From assembly GCA_948957135.1 (NCBI GenBank), contig CARDBT010000007.1:1-64000 (forward strand): DNA of 64,000 nt, written 5' to 3'. Source of the DNA: COE1 sp910588595. Lineage in GTDB: Bacteria; Bacillota; Clostridia; Lachnospirales; Lachnospiraceae. The notes under the pieces were generated by a model, which searched no databases, had not been told where the DNA came from, and worked only from the letters and a program-made list of their open reading frames with translations. The translations under genes were made by a program, and so were the position numbers. This document shows, one piece after another, positions 1 to 7,761 of the stretch (within the stretch, counting starts at the first letter, position 1; every line of letters starts with the position of its first letter).

Positions 1-465
1 GAACCTACTGGGGTTCACGGGCTTCTTAAGCAGCGCAAACTTTTTACTCACAAGCCCATCAGAATATCCGGCATAAATAAAATTAGATGCCTGATACACA
101 TATCCAACCTTACCAACCATTCCATCTGCCCAGGTAAATAATATCTTCAATTCTGGAATATTCCTGTGAATCCATTTCACAAGTTGTGATAACATCTGGG
201 ATTCACTGTTTCGTGGCATCTCTTCCGTCATACACATTCGTCCAATCTCCAGATAGTCTTTTGTATCCAGACTCGGAAAAATTCTCTGTATGGTGTGTCG
301 TGGCCTTGTGCCCCATCCAAGCGTAACCACACCGACCAATTCCTTATCCAGAAAGAAGCCCAGAAAATATTTATTTATCTTCGGAAGAGTATTGGAATAA
401 TGATATTTCCGAATCATTCTCAGGGCATCTTCTTTTGAAATTTCTTTTATATTGAACCGATACAT
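1..465 (-). CDS. Mom-family DNA adenine modification protein (3' end cut by window edge)
   Basis: The reverse strand from an ATG at 465 is open to the left edge (155 codons, no stop). The translation has the GNAT-like signature of Mu Mom relatives: a KYHYSNTLPK segment near residue 20, then GFFLDKELVGVVTLGWGTR, EIGRMCM, and a late segment with TWADGMVGKVGYVYQASNF. Mom proteins convert adenine in phage DNA to a methylcarbamoyl form, which protects it from restriction; that is family knowledge. An AAGGA sits about 8 bases before the ATG. It lies just downstream of the AlbA_2-type regulator, on the same strand. A Com-like zinc ribbon, Com being the known partner of mom in Mu, is found about 24 kb away in the same prophage. 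The C-terminus is outside the window, so completeness cannot be judged. Confidence 0.75.
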   Translation of the reverse strand, partial: MYRFNIKEISKEDALRMIRKYHYSNTLPKINKYFLGFFLDKELVGVVTLGWGTRPRHTIQRIFPSLDTKDYLEIGRMCMTEEMPRNSESQMLSQLVKWIHRNIPELKILFTWADGMVGKVGYVYQASNFIYAGYSDGLVSKKFALLKKPVNPSRF

Positions 466-545
466 TTCCTCACTTCCTTGCATAATAAAAGCACCTACCA
501 TTTCTGATAGATGCTTCATCTCATTTTTATATAATTTGTAACAGC

Positions 546-1940
546 TTATTCAAGCACTTTCCAATAACCAGTCTTTTTAGAACCAACTCTTTCTACATAT
601 CCATTTTCTTTCAAAAATGTCAGATTATTTTCTACTGCCGTTTCGCTAATCCCCAGTATCTGATGCAATTCGCTGGTAGTAATATTAGGATTATCTCTCA
701 TTTCTGTTATAATTCTTTGTCTTCTTGAGTTTAATCCTTTTTTATTCCCAACTTTATCCCCAACTTTATCCCCAACTTTTTTCCCAACTTTTTTAATCTT
801 CTGAAGTGGGATTGTTACAACGATTGAATTTTCTCTAAAAGTAAATGCTTCCTTTCCGTAAGTTTCAATAATCTTAGGCACTCCTCGACCAGATTTCTCA
901 CTGATATGCAACTGCAAAAAGATTTCTGATAGCTTTTCATTTACTGGAATTGATTCTCCCAAGAAAAATCCTTCCATAGTCTGTGCCGGTGCCAATGTTC
1001 CTCTCGATAAGATTTCAATTCTGTTTGAGAATACAGAAATCATCGGTTCATTTCCACTAATCCACAGATTGTGCAAAATAGCATTTATGATTGCTTCTCT
1101 AAAAGCCTTATTATCAAACAACGGTGTTTCCGGACGTTCCACTACGCGCTCACTTTCATCTGTCTGAATCAAATTTAATACATCTGCGTATCTTAATACC
1201 TCATCCAAAGTATAGAGCAAACAATTATTACCAAATTCTCTTACCGAAAACAAATTGGAACCTTTCGTTTCTCCTTCAAAAATTGATACTCTTAATGGAA
1301 AATGTGAATTATCTGAAAGCAACTGTGCCAACAGATTATATTCTCCATCCTTATTTCTTAACCCAAGATTCTTCTCAAAGGTTCTTTCATTTAATACGAT
1401 TCCTTTTGAACCATAATATCCAAACAATTTAGAGAATGTCAGTTCCTGATATTTTGCCGGTAATGTCTCAATCGTCTCCACTCTTCCATCCAAAATCTTA
1501 AATAACTGAATCTCCCTCTTCGGGTAATCTTTCAAGTTTGCTTTAGAAGAGCCTATACGGATATATCGCTTTTCTTTAAAAGCCGTCGGAATCTCCTCTG
1601 CAGCAGGAATCACCAGAACAACAACTCTTTTACCATCAATGATTTCTTCCTCGAACGAAAAGTTGATACTTGGTGACAAATTTCTCGCCAAGAAATTTTG
1701 ATATGGCTCTTTATTATGATCACAATACTGATTAAATGTCGTACCCACAATCTCATGGGTTTCATCATTTACACCCCATACAAAATATGCTTGTTGTTTA
1801 TAATGAAATGCCGCTGCGTTTGACAATGCTGATATATATTCACCCAGCACTTCTGGCTGAAACCAATTTTCTTTAAATTCAAACCATTCCTGTTCATCGT
1901 CATATGCACATAAGTCTAAAACTAATTTTTCAATATTCAT
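546..1940 (-). CDS. AlbA_2/HATPase-type transcriptional regulator with C-terminal winged helix
   Basis: 464 aa. The N-terminal third (EWFEFKENW ... ISALSNAAAF ... YFVWGVNDET) matches the AlbA_2 / Schlafen-like putative DNA-binding domain. The middle (FREAIINAILHNLW, then EKSGRGVPKIIE) matches the HATPase_c_4 domain of COG2865-type regulators. The C-terminus (TSELHQILGISETAVENNLTFL) is a winged helix. Between the last two sits a low-complexity linker of repeated KVGDKVG units. Such proteins usually act as local or autoregulators, often on mobile elements. The start has AAAGGA 9 bases upstream and is preceded by a large inverted repeat containing the same sequence as the linker-coding repeats. 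The gene interrupts the expected order of tail chaperone then tape measure, and is probably a regulator or cargo gene acquired by the phage. The exact regulon is unknown. Confidence 0.75.
   Translation of the reverse strand: MNIEKLVLDLCAYDDEQEWFEFKENWFQPEVLGEYISALSNAAAFHYKQQAYFVWGVNDETHEIVGTTFNQYCDHNKEPYQNFLARNLSPSINFSFEEEIIDGKRVVVLVIPAAEEIPTAFKEKRYIRIGSSKANLKDYPKREIQLFKILDGRVETIETLPAKYQELTFSKLFGYYGSKGIVLNERTFEKNLGLRNKDGEYNLLAQLLSDNSHFPLRVSIFEGETKGSNLFSVREFGNNCLLYTLDEVLRYADVLNLIQTDESERVVERPETPLFDNKAFREAIINAILHNLWISGNEPMISVFSNRIEILSRGTLAPAQTMEGFFLGESIPVNEKLSEIFLQLHISEKSGRGVPKIIETYGKEAFTFRENSIVVTIPLQKIKKVGKKVGDKVGDKVGNKKGLNSRRQRIITEMRDNPNITTSELHQILGISETAVENNLTFLKENGYVERVGSKKTGYWKVLE
743..798. 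repeat. Tandem CCCAACTTT repeats inside the regulator coding sequence
   Basis: Four tandem copies of a CCCAACTTT(A/T)T unit on the plus strand, encoding the KVGDKVG repeats of the overlapping regulator on the minus strand. The unit is the same as the half-site sequence in the regulator's own promoter inverted repeat at 1955-2011, about 1.2 kb upstream. It may be both protein linker and DNA binding site; the second role is inference. Confidence 0.7.
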
Positions 1941-1954
1941 AAATCATCATCCTT

Positions 1955-2011
1955 TTCCCAACTTTTAATCCCAACGAAAACATTATAACACATTGGGAAT
2001 AAAGTTGGGAA
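1955..2011 (-). promoter_or_regulatory. Regulator promoter with flanking inverted repeat (candidate operator)
   Basis: A TATAAT (minus strand, 1982-1987) lies between two arms, TTCCCAACTTTTAATCCCAA at 1955-1974 and TTGGGAATAAAGTTGGGAA at 1993-2011, which are reverse complements apart from one indel. The right arm occupies the expected -35 position, where no good TTGACA is present. The left arm overlaps the leader next to the ribosome binding site. The architecture suggests autoregulation by the downstream protein. Confidence 0.6.
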
Positions 2012-2040
2012 TATTTTATGCATTTCACAAAAAATTATTC

Positions 2041-2225
2041 TCAGAACCTATCAAAATCTTCCTGTGTTGCAATCTGTGCATACTTACAATCATCATTTCT
2101 ACTCTCAGCATACATATCATTGATAAGGCCTATCGATAACAGTTCTAAATCTGCCATCGACAAGCCTAATTGTACGCATCGGAGAAGGAACAATGGGGTT
2201 GTCATTTCACGGTCTGTCGGACGAA
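2041..2225 (-). CDS. Tail assembly chaperone, frameshifted C-terminal part (GT extension)
   Basis: This frame is entered by a -1 shift at 2226-2232. It continues without a stop through LRPTDREMTTPLFLLRCVQL and ends QEDFDRF at a TGA at 2041-2043. The SMADLELLSIGLINDM segment is characteristic of the T part of siphophage tail assembly chaperones, which is made as a G-T fusion by programmed -1 frameshifting and coats the tape measure protein during tail assembly. An ATG at 2205 overlaps the stop of the upstream frame (ATGA), so independent initiation is possible but less likely. The next gene is not a tape measure, which is unexpected. Confidence 0.8.
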
Positions 2226-2579
2226 GTTTTTTTTAGCTTCCACATCAGTCTGCACATTCAGTCCCCAGAGTTCAATGAGCTGTGGAAGCACCTGATAAAT
2301 AGAAAAAGTGTTGAACCCATCCAGCCACTCTTCCGGTGTATTGGGAATACTTGCATCTGCATGTTTTGCCATGACAAATGCGATATTCTCAAACATCTCC
2401 AAGGAAAACATGTCCAGATTGGAACTTTCCTCACTGTTATCTCCAATGGATTTTTCCAGTGCTTTCAGGTCCTTGTAAATATCCCTCTGGAACTTCATGC
2501 GATAAATTCTCGGAATGGCAGCAGATGCCTTAAAGGACACCTGCTTACCGTCAATTTCAATCTGCTTAATCATGCTCAT
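2202..2579 (-). CDS. Tail assembly chaperone, G part
   Basis: 125 aa, starting MSMIKQIEIDGKQVSFKA, a typical beginning for this small phage tail chaperone, with an acidic helical body. Its ATG overlaps the stop of the major tail protein (TAATG), as is usual in late operons. The last codons read GCT AAA AAA AAC, a slippery run that allows a -1 shift into the T frame. The short form ends KKNFVRQTVK at 2202. The protein is expected to keep the tape measure soluble and set tail length together with the fused form. Confidence 0.85.
   Translation of the reverse strand: MSMIKQIEIDGKQVSFKASAAIPRIYRMKFQRDIYKDLKALEKSIGDNSEESSNLDMFSLEMFENIAFVMAKHADASIPNTPEEWLDGFNTFSIYQVLPQLIELWGLNVQTDVEAKKNFVRQTVK
2226..2232 (-). 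promoter_or_regulatory. Programmed -1 frameshift site (A AAA AAC)
   Basis: On the minus strand the zero frame reads GCT AAA AAA AAC TTC. The heptamer A AAA AAC fits the X XXY YYZ rule for -1 slippage. Shifting here joins the G frame to the uninterrupted T frame that ends at 2041. Conserved frameshifting at this position is well known for tail chaperone genes. Confidence 0.8.
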
Positions 2580-3172
2580 TATGCCACGCCTCCTTCATCC
2601 TCTTCTGCAACTACAGGCATGTACACAACCTTATACCAGTCATTGTAAACGGTTGTATCTGTGGTATTTCCTGTTTTCGCCTTCACAAGACCACTGGAAA
2701 GTGGTGTTGCCTTAATGGTAAGTGTCTCTGTCTGTACCTCTCTGGTATCCTCATTGGTCTTACCCTCGATACCCGGTCTGGATGCGGCACAATTATAAAG
2801 CACATGGCGAATGTGTCTCTGGTCGCCATCAAACTCGAACAAGAGTGCAAAGGACTCCAGTTCTACCTGTGCGTTCTCAATCAGCACACCATTGTCATCC
2901 AACTCTTCCTTCAAAATTTCTGTACGGAAATCTTCCGGAATAAGTGCAAGTTCCAGATCACCCTCATAACCCATGTTGTTATTGATAACATAGTAGGCGA
3001 TACCATCCGCATAGAAATTTTCCGGTTCTCCGTTTGCATCCAGAGAAATGGACACCGAACCCGGAATGGATTTCGGATCTCCATAGGAAACCGTACCATC
3101 CTCTGCAATGCTAAGTAACGCATAGTGTGCATTTTTCAGATTATATTTTACTTTGTTATTTTTCTCTGACAT
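2579..3172 (-). CDS. Major tail protein (phi13-type)
   Basis: 197 aa with a GGAGG 6 bases before the ATG. The sequence starts MSEKNNKVKYNLKNAHYALL and contains a DGIAYYVINNNMGYEGDLELALIPEDFR segment typical of the phi13/phage tail tube family of Firmicutes siphophages. It would polymerise into the tail tube. It sits between the tail completion gene and the tail chaperone, its standard place, and overlaps the chaperone start. C-terminal residues are acidic. Family placement is by recognition of the sequence and the context. Confidence 0.85.
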   Translation of the reverse strand: MSEKNNKVKYNLKNAHYALLSIAEDGTVSYGDPKSIPGSVSISLDANGEPENFYADGIAYYVINNNMGYEGDLELALIPEDFRTEILKEELDDNGVLIENAQVELESFALLFEFDGDQRHIRHVLYNCAASRPGIEGKTNEDTREVQTETLTIKATPLSSGLVKAKTGNTTDTTVYNDWYKVVYMPVVAEEDEGGVA

Positions 3173-3174
3173 CT

Positions 3175-3492
3175 CTATACCTCCATCTCAAATATGTAAA
3201 GGACTTCATAGAGCTTTTCGCTCTCTATCCAAGTTTCAGATTTGTTGTAAAAGATTCCGTGTTCATCCAACACATCCTCCAACTGCTGTTCCACCGCCAA
3301 ATCTTTTAAATCGGTGTACAATTCTATATGAACCTCATTTATCTTGTAATAGACCTTGCCATCCGCTGAGAAGTTATTGCTCCCAGGAAGCAGATAACAG
3401 ATAAATGGCGGCTCAGGCGATTCCCCTTCTGCAAAATGATGGTATGCAAAGGAAATCTGTGTCTCATTTAAAATCTGCAATAATTCTTCCAT
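3175..3492 (-). CDS. Phage tail terminator/minor tail component
   Basis: 105 aa, MEELLQILNETQISFAYHHF at the start and an FSADGKVYYKINEVHIELYTD core. This is the usual size and position of the tail terminator-type protein that caps the tail tube, lying between the HK97 gp10-like gene and the major tail protein. Two bases separate it from the tail protein start. The assignment rests more on gene order than on a diagnostic motif. Confidence 0.65.
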   Translation of the reverse strand: MEELLQILNETQISFAYHHFAEGESPEPPFICYLLPGSNNFSADGKVYYKINEVHIELYTDLKDLAVEQQLEDVLDEHGIFYNKSETWIESEKLYEVLYIFEMEV

Positions 3493-3495
3493 GTT

Positions 3496-3876
3496 CTAAC
3501 CTCTCAGTGCTCTCTCAATCTCTTCCTGCAACTGCCGGATTCCATGCTGTTCTGCCGGTGCGATATGGGCTTTCCCTTCCACTCTGCCGCCATTTCTTTT
3601 GGCATGACCATATTCCAAAAGGTGTGCAAGCTGATACCTGTTTTTAGAATGAACCACCATTGTCAGTGTCTGAGATGTCTCCCTGACCTTTTTCGCAGTC
3701 CAACTTTTTGCATACTTTCCGGTATCTTCCGGAGCATTTGCCTTAATCTCCTTACGGACTGTGGTACTTGCGTGTTTCACGGCTTCTTTCATGTCATCCG
3801 TGGCAAGTTCTGCAAATTCCGTCAGACCTTGCATGATTACATCTGCCATATCATTGATATTTACTGTAGATGCCAT
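3496..3876 (-). CDS. HK97 gp10-family head-tail connector/tail protein
   Basis: 126 aa. It contains the typical pattern of gp10-like proteins: a helical start, VRKEIKANAPEDTGKYAKSW, and then a short beta region ending LLEYGHAKRNGGRVEGKAHI. This family joins the head connector to the tail. The gene is tightly packed with its neighbours, two and three bases apart, in the head-tail joining block. Confidence 0.85.
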   Translation of the reverse strand: MASTVNINDMADVIMQGLTEFAELATDDMKEAVKHASTTVRKEIKANAPEDTGKYAKSWTAKKVRETSQTLTMVVHSKNRYQLAHLLEYGHAKRNGGRVEGKAHIAPAEQHGIRQLQEEIERALRG

Positions 3877-3878
3877 CC

Positions 3879-4211
3879 TTACCGCCTCGCTTTCTCACAT
3901 CGGAATTTCAAAGATTTCTTTTTGTAATTCATGTGGTCTACCGAAAGAATATTGTAAATCTCCCCACGAAACAGAATACGGAAACCTGTAGACACAATGT
4001 CCACAAGTTGGCTACAACATCTGACTGTAAATGTAATACTCGCCCCATCTACTGTCTGACCTGCTTCTGATTTCTCATTTCCGCCTTCCGCACCAATCGT
4101 GGCAAAACAGGAATAGTAATCTTCCCACTCATTCTTATGGTTGCCGATAGCATCAGACACCACAGCACTCTTCTGGAACAGGATTTTTTCATTCAGCAAA
4201 GATACCTTCAT
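3879..4211 (-). CDS. Phage head closure protein
   Basis: 110 aa from the ATG at 4211, chosen because CAGGAGGG lies just upstream, and the ATG overlaps the stop of the preceding gene. The sequence MKVSLLNEKILFQKSAVVSD ... WEDYYSCFATIG ... FRILFRGEIYNILSVDHMNYKKK is the classic head-tail joining (head closure, SPP1 gp16-like) family. It completes the head connector after packaging. A longer form beginning seven codons earlier is possible but lacks its own ribosome site. Confidence 0.85.
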   Translation of the reverse strand: MKVSLLNEKILFQKSAVVSDAIGNHKNEWEDYYSCFATIGAEGGNEKSEAGQTVDGASITFTVRCCSQLVDIVSTGFRILFRGEIYNILSVDHMNYKKKSLKFRCEKARR

Positions 4212-4486
4212 CAGAATCCCTCCTGTCTGCACCCAAAAAGTAACGAACGGAGTGACAAAGTCAATGCATGATGGTCTGCCTCTTCCCTGTGTTCATACAG
4301 ATAGGCAACCGCATACATGACTGCAATCCTGGCACAAGGTTCTTCCTCAAAAGCATCCTCATCCGCCATTCTTGCCACGTCCATGCATAATGTCTGAGCA
4401 GATTCCATGATATTACGGAGCAAAACATCGTCATCATCAAAGTCCACACGAAGATATTTTTTCATTTCATCCAACGTAACTACCAC
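4211..4486 (-). CDS. Phage head-tail connector (gp6-like)
   Basis: 91 aa. It begins MVVTLDEMKKYLRVDFDDDDVLLRNIMESAQ, the hallmark start of the gp6/QLRG head-tail connector family, and ends in an LRSLLFGCRQ helix. It binds the portal ring and links it to the head closure protein. It follows the capsid gene after about 60 bases and overlaps the next gene by one base. Confidence 0.88.
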   Translation of the reverse strand: MVVTLDEMKKYLRVDFDDDDVLLRNIMESAQTLCMDVARMADEDAFEEEPCARIAVMYAVAYLYEHREEADHHALTLSLRSLLFGCRQEGF

Positions 4487-4545
4487 GTTTCCACCTCCAT
4501 ATTAAGATGGTGCCGGACTAAGCCGACACCACCCTATCATCAGAA

Positions 4546-5739
4546 TTAGGCACCCATCTTGAGTACCTGAACCGCTTCGGCAAGCACTAACTTACCATCC
4601 ACACGTTCCTTTGCAACAAAGCCGACCATACCGTTTCCGGCAAAGAGTTCCTTAAGCTCTGCGAAAGAACGAACTCCACGGTCTCCAATGTTGTAGTAAC
4701 TGAAATCGCCAAAGGCGATAACAGGCTTACCTGCAGCAATGGTAGGAACATATGCAGAAGTCATTACCTCATAGCCAAAGAGTCTGTCCGGTTCTCCAGC
4801 CTGTAAAGAAGGCTGCCATAAATACTGACCGTTTTCATCTTTCAACTTACGAAGTGCCGTAATGGTCGCATCATTCATGATGAATTTTGCTTTCTTACGG
4901 TAAGGACGCTTCAATGCATACACAAGATTGATGATTTCATCCGCTGTGATTTCTGTTGCACTTGCAGCAGTCACACCAATCTCTCCGCCACCCTCTTCTG
5001 CAAAAATACCAAGAGGTTTTCCGGTACCGTCACCATTGAGGAATGCATCCTCTTCTGCATTTGCCAGCGCTCTGGAGAACTGACGGATTAAATAATTCTC
5101 TAAGCCAAATGCATTGTCATAAAGCAACTCTTCTGTAACCTTTACAGCCACATGGAGCTTGTGGGCATCCAGATTGATCTGGTCGAATTTCGCATCACCA
5201 AAGGTTAATGCCTCGCCCTCATCAATCCATGCTGCAGCCGGCTTAGAACCCGCAATGTTAATCTTGCGTTCTCCACTGGTTGTAATGGTTGTACCAAGTC
5301 TACGGAAGATATTTTCCTCTTCCAGACCTTCAATCAATCTGGAATCGTATTCTTCCGGCACAAGATAACCACCATCCGCATCAATCCCCTCAGAAAGCAC
5401 GTTTCTGATATTACGGAAATTGTTACGAATTGCATGGAGCATTGCTTCCTTATATTCATTAGAAGCACGACCAGTCTTTTTCTCCTGACCACCGGCACCA
5501 TTCATAGGCTTACCGGTAAGAGGAGTATTCACAGGCTTGTTAAGCTCTGCTTCCATAGCCTCCATCTCTTCCATACGTGCAATCTCAGCAGAATAATTCT
5601 GCACCTTCTGTTCCATCTCTGCATAAGTCGCTGCATCCTCAGCGGATAACAGACCGTCCTTATCGCGTTTTGTTTCCACAAAAGCCTTAGCAGCTTCCCA
5701 CGCTTTGTTTCTCTTTTCTCTCAGTTCTAAAATAGTCAT
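4546..5739 (-). CDS. Major capsid protein (HK97 family)
   Basis: 397 aa. Residues 1-60 are a charged coiled coil (the delta or scaffold domain, normally removed by the prohead protease). This is followed by ESEGIDADGGYLVPEEYDSRLIE-like sequence with the typical GGYLVP motif, and a C-terminal HK97-fold body including AFLNGDGTGKPLGI. It forms the icosahedral shell. It directly follows the ClpP-type protease gene, which supports processing of the N-terminal domain. The length is normal for the family and no disruption is seen. Confidence 0.93.
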   Translation of the reverse strand: MTILELREKRNKAWEAAKAFVETKRDKDGLLSAEDAATYAEMEQKVQNYSAEIARMEEMEAMEAELNKPVNTPLTGKPMNGAGGQEKKTGRASNEYKEAMLHAIRNNFRNIRNVLSEGIDADGGYLVPEEYDSRLIEGLEEENIFRRLGTTITTSGERKINIAGSKPAAAWIDEGEALTFGDAKFDQINLDAHKLHVAVKVTEELLYDNAFGLENYLIRQFSRALANAEEDAFLNGDGTGKPLGIFAEEGGGEIGVTAASATEITADEIINLVYALKRPYRKKAKFIMNDATITALRKLKDENGQYLWQPSLQAGEPDRLFGYEVMTSAYVPTIAAGKPVIAFGDFSYYNIGDRGVRSFAELKELFAGNGMVGFVAKERVDGKLVLAEAVQVLKMGA

Positions 5740-5745
5740 AGTAGA

Positions 5746-6501
5746 TTACCTCCAATTTTTTAATAAATTAAGCCGACTCATCAGCGAATCGGCTTTGACT
5801 TTGTTACTGTTTTCAGTTTCATTTTTCTGCTGGATTCGACACTTTTCGGCAACCTTATCCATTAAGGAATTGACCACCGCTGTTTTTGAATACAGCATGG
5901 ATACCTGTGGAACTTCCATCTCATCCACAGCACCATTTCTCTGGATGACTTCATCTGCAAATCCAAGCTCAATAGCTTTGTTTGCATCCATCCATGTTTC
6001 TGCATCCATGAGAAGTGCCAGTTTTGTTCTGGACATTCCGGTTTTCAGCTCATAGGCATTGATGATGGAATCCTTCACGCTTTTCAGCATATCAATGGCT
6101 CTCTGCATCTCTCCGGAATCCCCAAATGCAATGGTCATCGGATTATGGATCATCATCATGGATACCGGAGACATCAGCACTGTATCACCGGCCATGGCAA
6201 TGACCGAAGCCGCCGACGCTGCAATGCCGTCAATCTTGACTGTGACCTTGCCCTCATACTCACGGAGCATGTTGTAAATCTGGGCAGCCGCCACACAATC
6301 TCCACCGGGGGAATTGATCCAGACCGTAATGTTTCCATTCCCATCCATCAATTCTTCCTTGAACATCTGCGGTGTAACATCATCATCAAACCAGCTATCC
6401 TCTGCGATGGTGCCGTTTAGGAACAGTGTTCTCTCCACCGTTTCCGTCTGTGTCTCCTGATTCAGAACCTTGTGGTTCTTCCACTTCCAAAACTTCTTCA
6501 T
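5746..6501 (-). CDS. Prohead protease (ClpP-type)
   Basis: 251 aa from the ATG at 6501, preceded by AAAGGAG. A ClpP/SppA-like serine protease core is visible: NGTIAEDSWFDDDVTPQMF, then INSPGGDCVAAAQIYNML, then GIAASAASVIAMAG (nucleophile serine context) and MMMIHNPMT (histidine). It cleaves the scaffold part of the capsid protein during head maturation. The N-terminus overlaps the end of the portal gene by about 107 bases in another frame, a feature often seen in these phages. Confidence 0.9.
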   Translation of the reverse strand: MKKFWKWKNHKVLNQETQTETVERTLFLNGTIAEDSWFDDDVTPQMFKEELMDGNGNITVWINSPGGDCVAAAQIYNMLREYEGKVTVKIDGIAASAASVIAMAGDTVLMSPVSMMMIHNPMTIAFGDSGEMQRAIDMLKSVKDSIINAYELKTGMSRTKLALLMDAETWMDANKAIELGFADEVIQRNGAVDEMEVPQVSMLYSKTAVVNSLMDKVAEKCRIQQKNETENSNKVKADSLMSRLNLLKNWR

Positions 6502-7744
6502 TCGGTTCGCTCTCCTTTCCCGCAAATATTCCTGCGTCTTTTAATTTGGTCATATTCCCGTTGATAAGGTACAGATCGCCACCTTCCTCTTCCGGAATAC
6601 GGTCAAGATTTTCAAGTTCCCTGATATCATTTGCGCTCATCCAGCCGTTCTGTCTGCCAATGGCATATCCATTCATACGGCTCTGATAATCGCCACGGAG
6701 CAACCCATCCACATTGAACTTGACAAAGTATTGTGTTTTTTCGTCCGCGGAAAATAAGGAACGGACAATAGCCTGTTCCCACCTTGCAACCCAAGGGTCT
6801 AAGGTATATTTCACGAACTCCAAAGACTGCTGCTCTATATTAGAAAAGCTCGACTTTTCCAAATCCCCGACCATATGTGGCGGAACTCGGAAAATACGAG
6901 CTATTTCATTTATCTGAAATTTTCTGGTTTCTAAAAACTGTGCCTGTTCCGGACTAATGGAAATCGGTGTGTACTTCATCCCTTCTTCCAGAACTGCCAC
7001 TTTATTTGCATTGGAACTGCCACCAAATGCGGATGTCCAACTGTCTCTTACCCTCTGCGGGTCCTTCACTGTTCCCGGATGTTCCAGAATACCACCCGGT
7101 GTGGCACCATTAGCAAAGAACTTTGCACCATATTCCTCACAGGCAATGGCCATGCCAATCGCATTCTTTGCCATTGCAATCGGAGAATACCCGACCAATC
7201 CATCAAATCCAAGACCGGGAATGTGAAGCACATCCGATGGTTTCAGATTTACCATACTCCCCTTCATGGTCGGTGCATCATCCTTACTGGTGTTGTACTG
7301 ATAATAAAGTTGTCCTTTATCATCCCTGTCCACCGTCATTCGGTTCGGCATCAGAGGATACAATGCAATGATTTCTCCCTTGCCATTGCGGATAATCTGG
7401 GCATAAGCATTTCCCCACAGAAGCAAATGTGTCATCAATGTTTCCCTGAATACAAAGGAAGTCATTTCCGGATTCGGTTCATCATGGAGTAAAAAATAAA
7501 GCGGATGTTTTACCGCCTTTTCCTTACCACCATCTCCGTTGTATTTGTAAACATGAAGCGGAAGACTTGCCACCGCTTCTGATAAGATACGCACACAGGA
7601 ATACACCGCTGTCATCTGCATGGCAGAACGCTCATTGACGTTCTTTCCACTGGAACTGCCACCGATAAAGAATCGGTATGCACTGCCGGATGTTGCATTC
7701 TGTGGCTTATCCCTTGATTTAAAAATTCCTGATAAAATTCCCAT
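6395..7744 (-). CDS. Portal protein (HK97 family)
   Basis: 449 aa. The core matches HK97-type portals: AMQMTAVYSCVRILSEAVASLPL, then WGNAYAQIIRNGKGEI, and RVPPHMVGDLEKSSFSNIEQQ. The acidic, low-complexity C-terminus overlaps the protease gene. The portal ring is the DNA entry gate and docks the large terminase, whose gene lies directly upstream with an 18-base gap. Confidence 0.93.
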   Translation of the reverse strand: MGILSGIFKSRDKPQNATSGSAYRFFIGGSSSGKNVNERSAMQMTAVYSCVRILSEAVASLPLHVYKYNGDGGKEKAVKHPLYFLLHDEPNPEMTSFVFRETLMTHLLLWGNAYAQIIRNGKGEIIALYPLMPNRMTVDRDDKGQLYYQYNTSKDDAPTMKGSMVNLKPSDVLHIPGLGFDGLVGYSPIAMAKNAIGMAIACEEYGAKFFANGATPGGILEHPGTVKDPQRVRDSWTSAFGGSSNANKVAVLEEGMKYTPISISPEQAQFLETRKFQINEIARIFRVPPHMVGDLEKSSFSNIEQQSLEFVKYTLDPWVARWEQAIVRSLFSADEKTQYFVKFNVDGLLRGDYQSRMNGYAIGRQNGWMSANDIRELENLDRIPEEEGGDLYLINGNMTKLKDAGIFAGKESEPNEEVLEVEEPQGSESGDTDGNGGENTVPKRHHRRG

Positions 7745-7761
7745 AGCACTTCACGCTCCTT

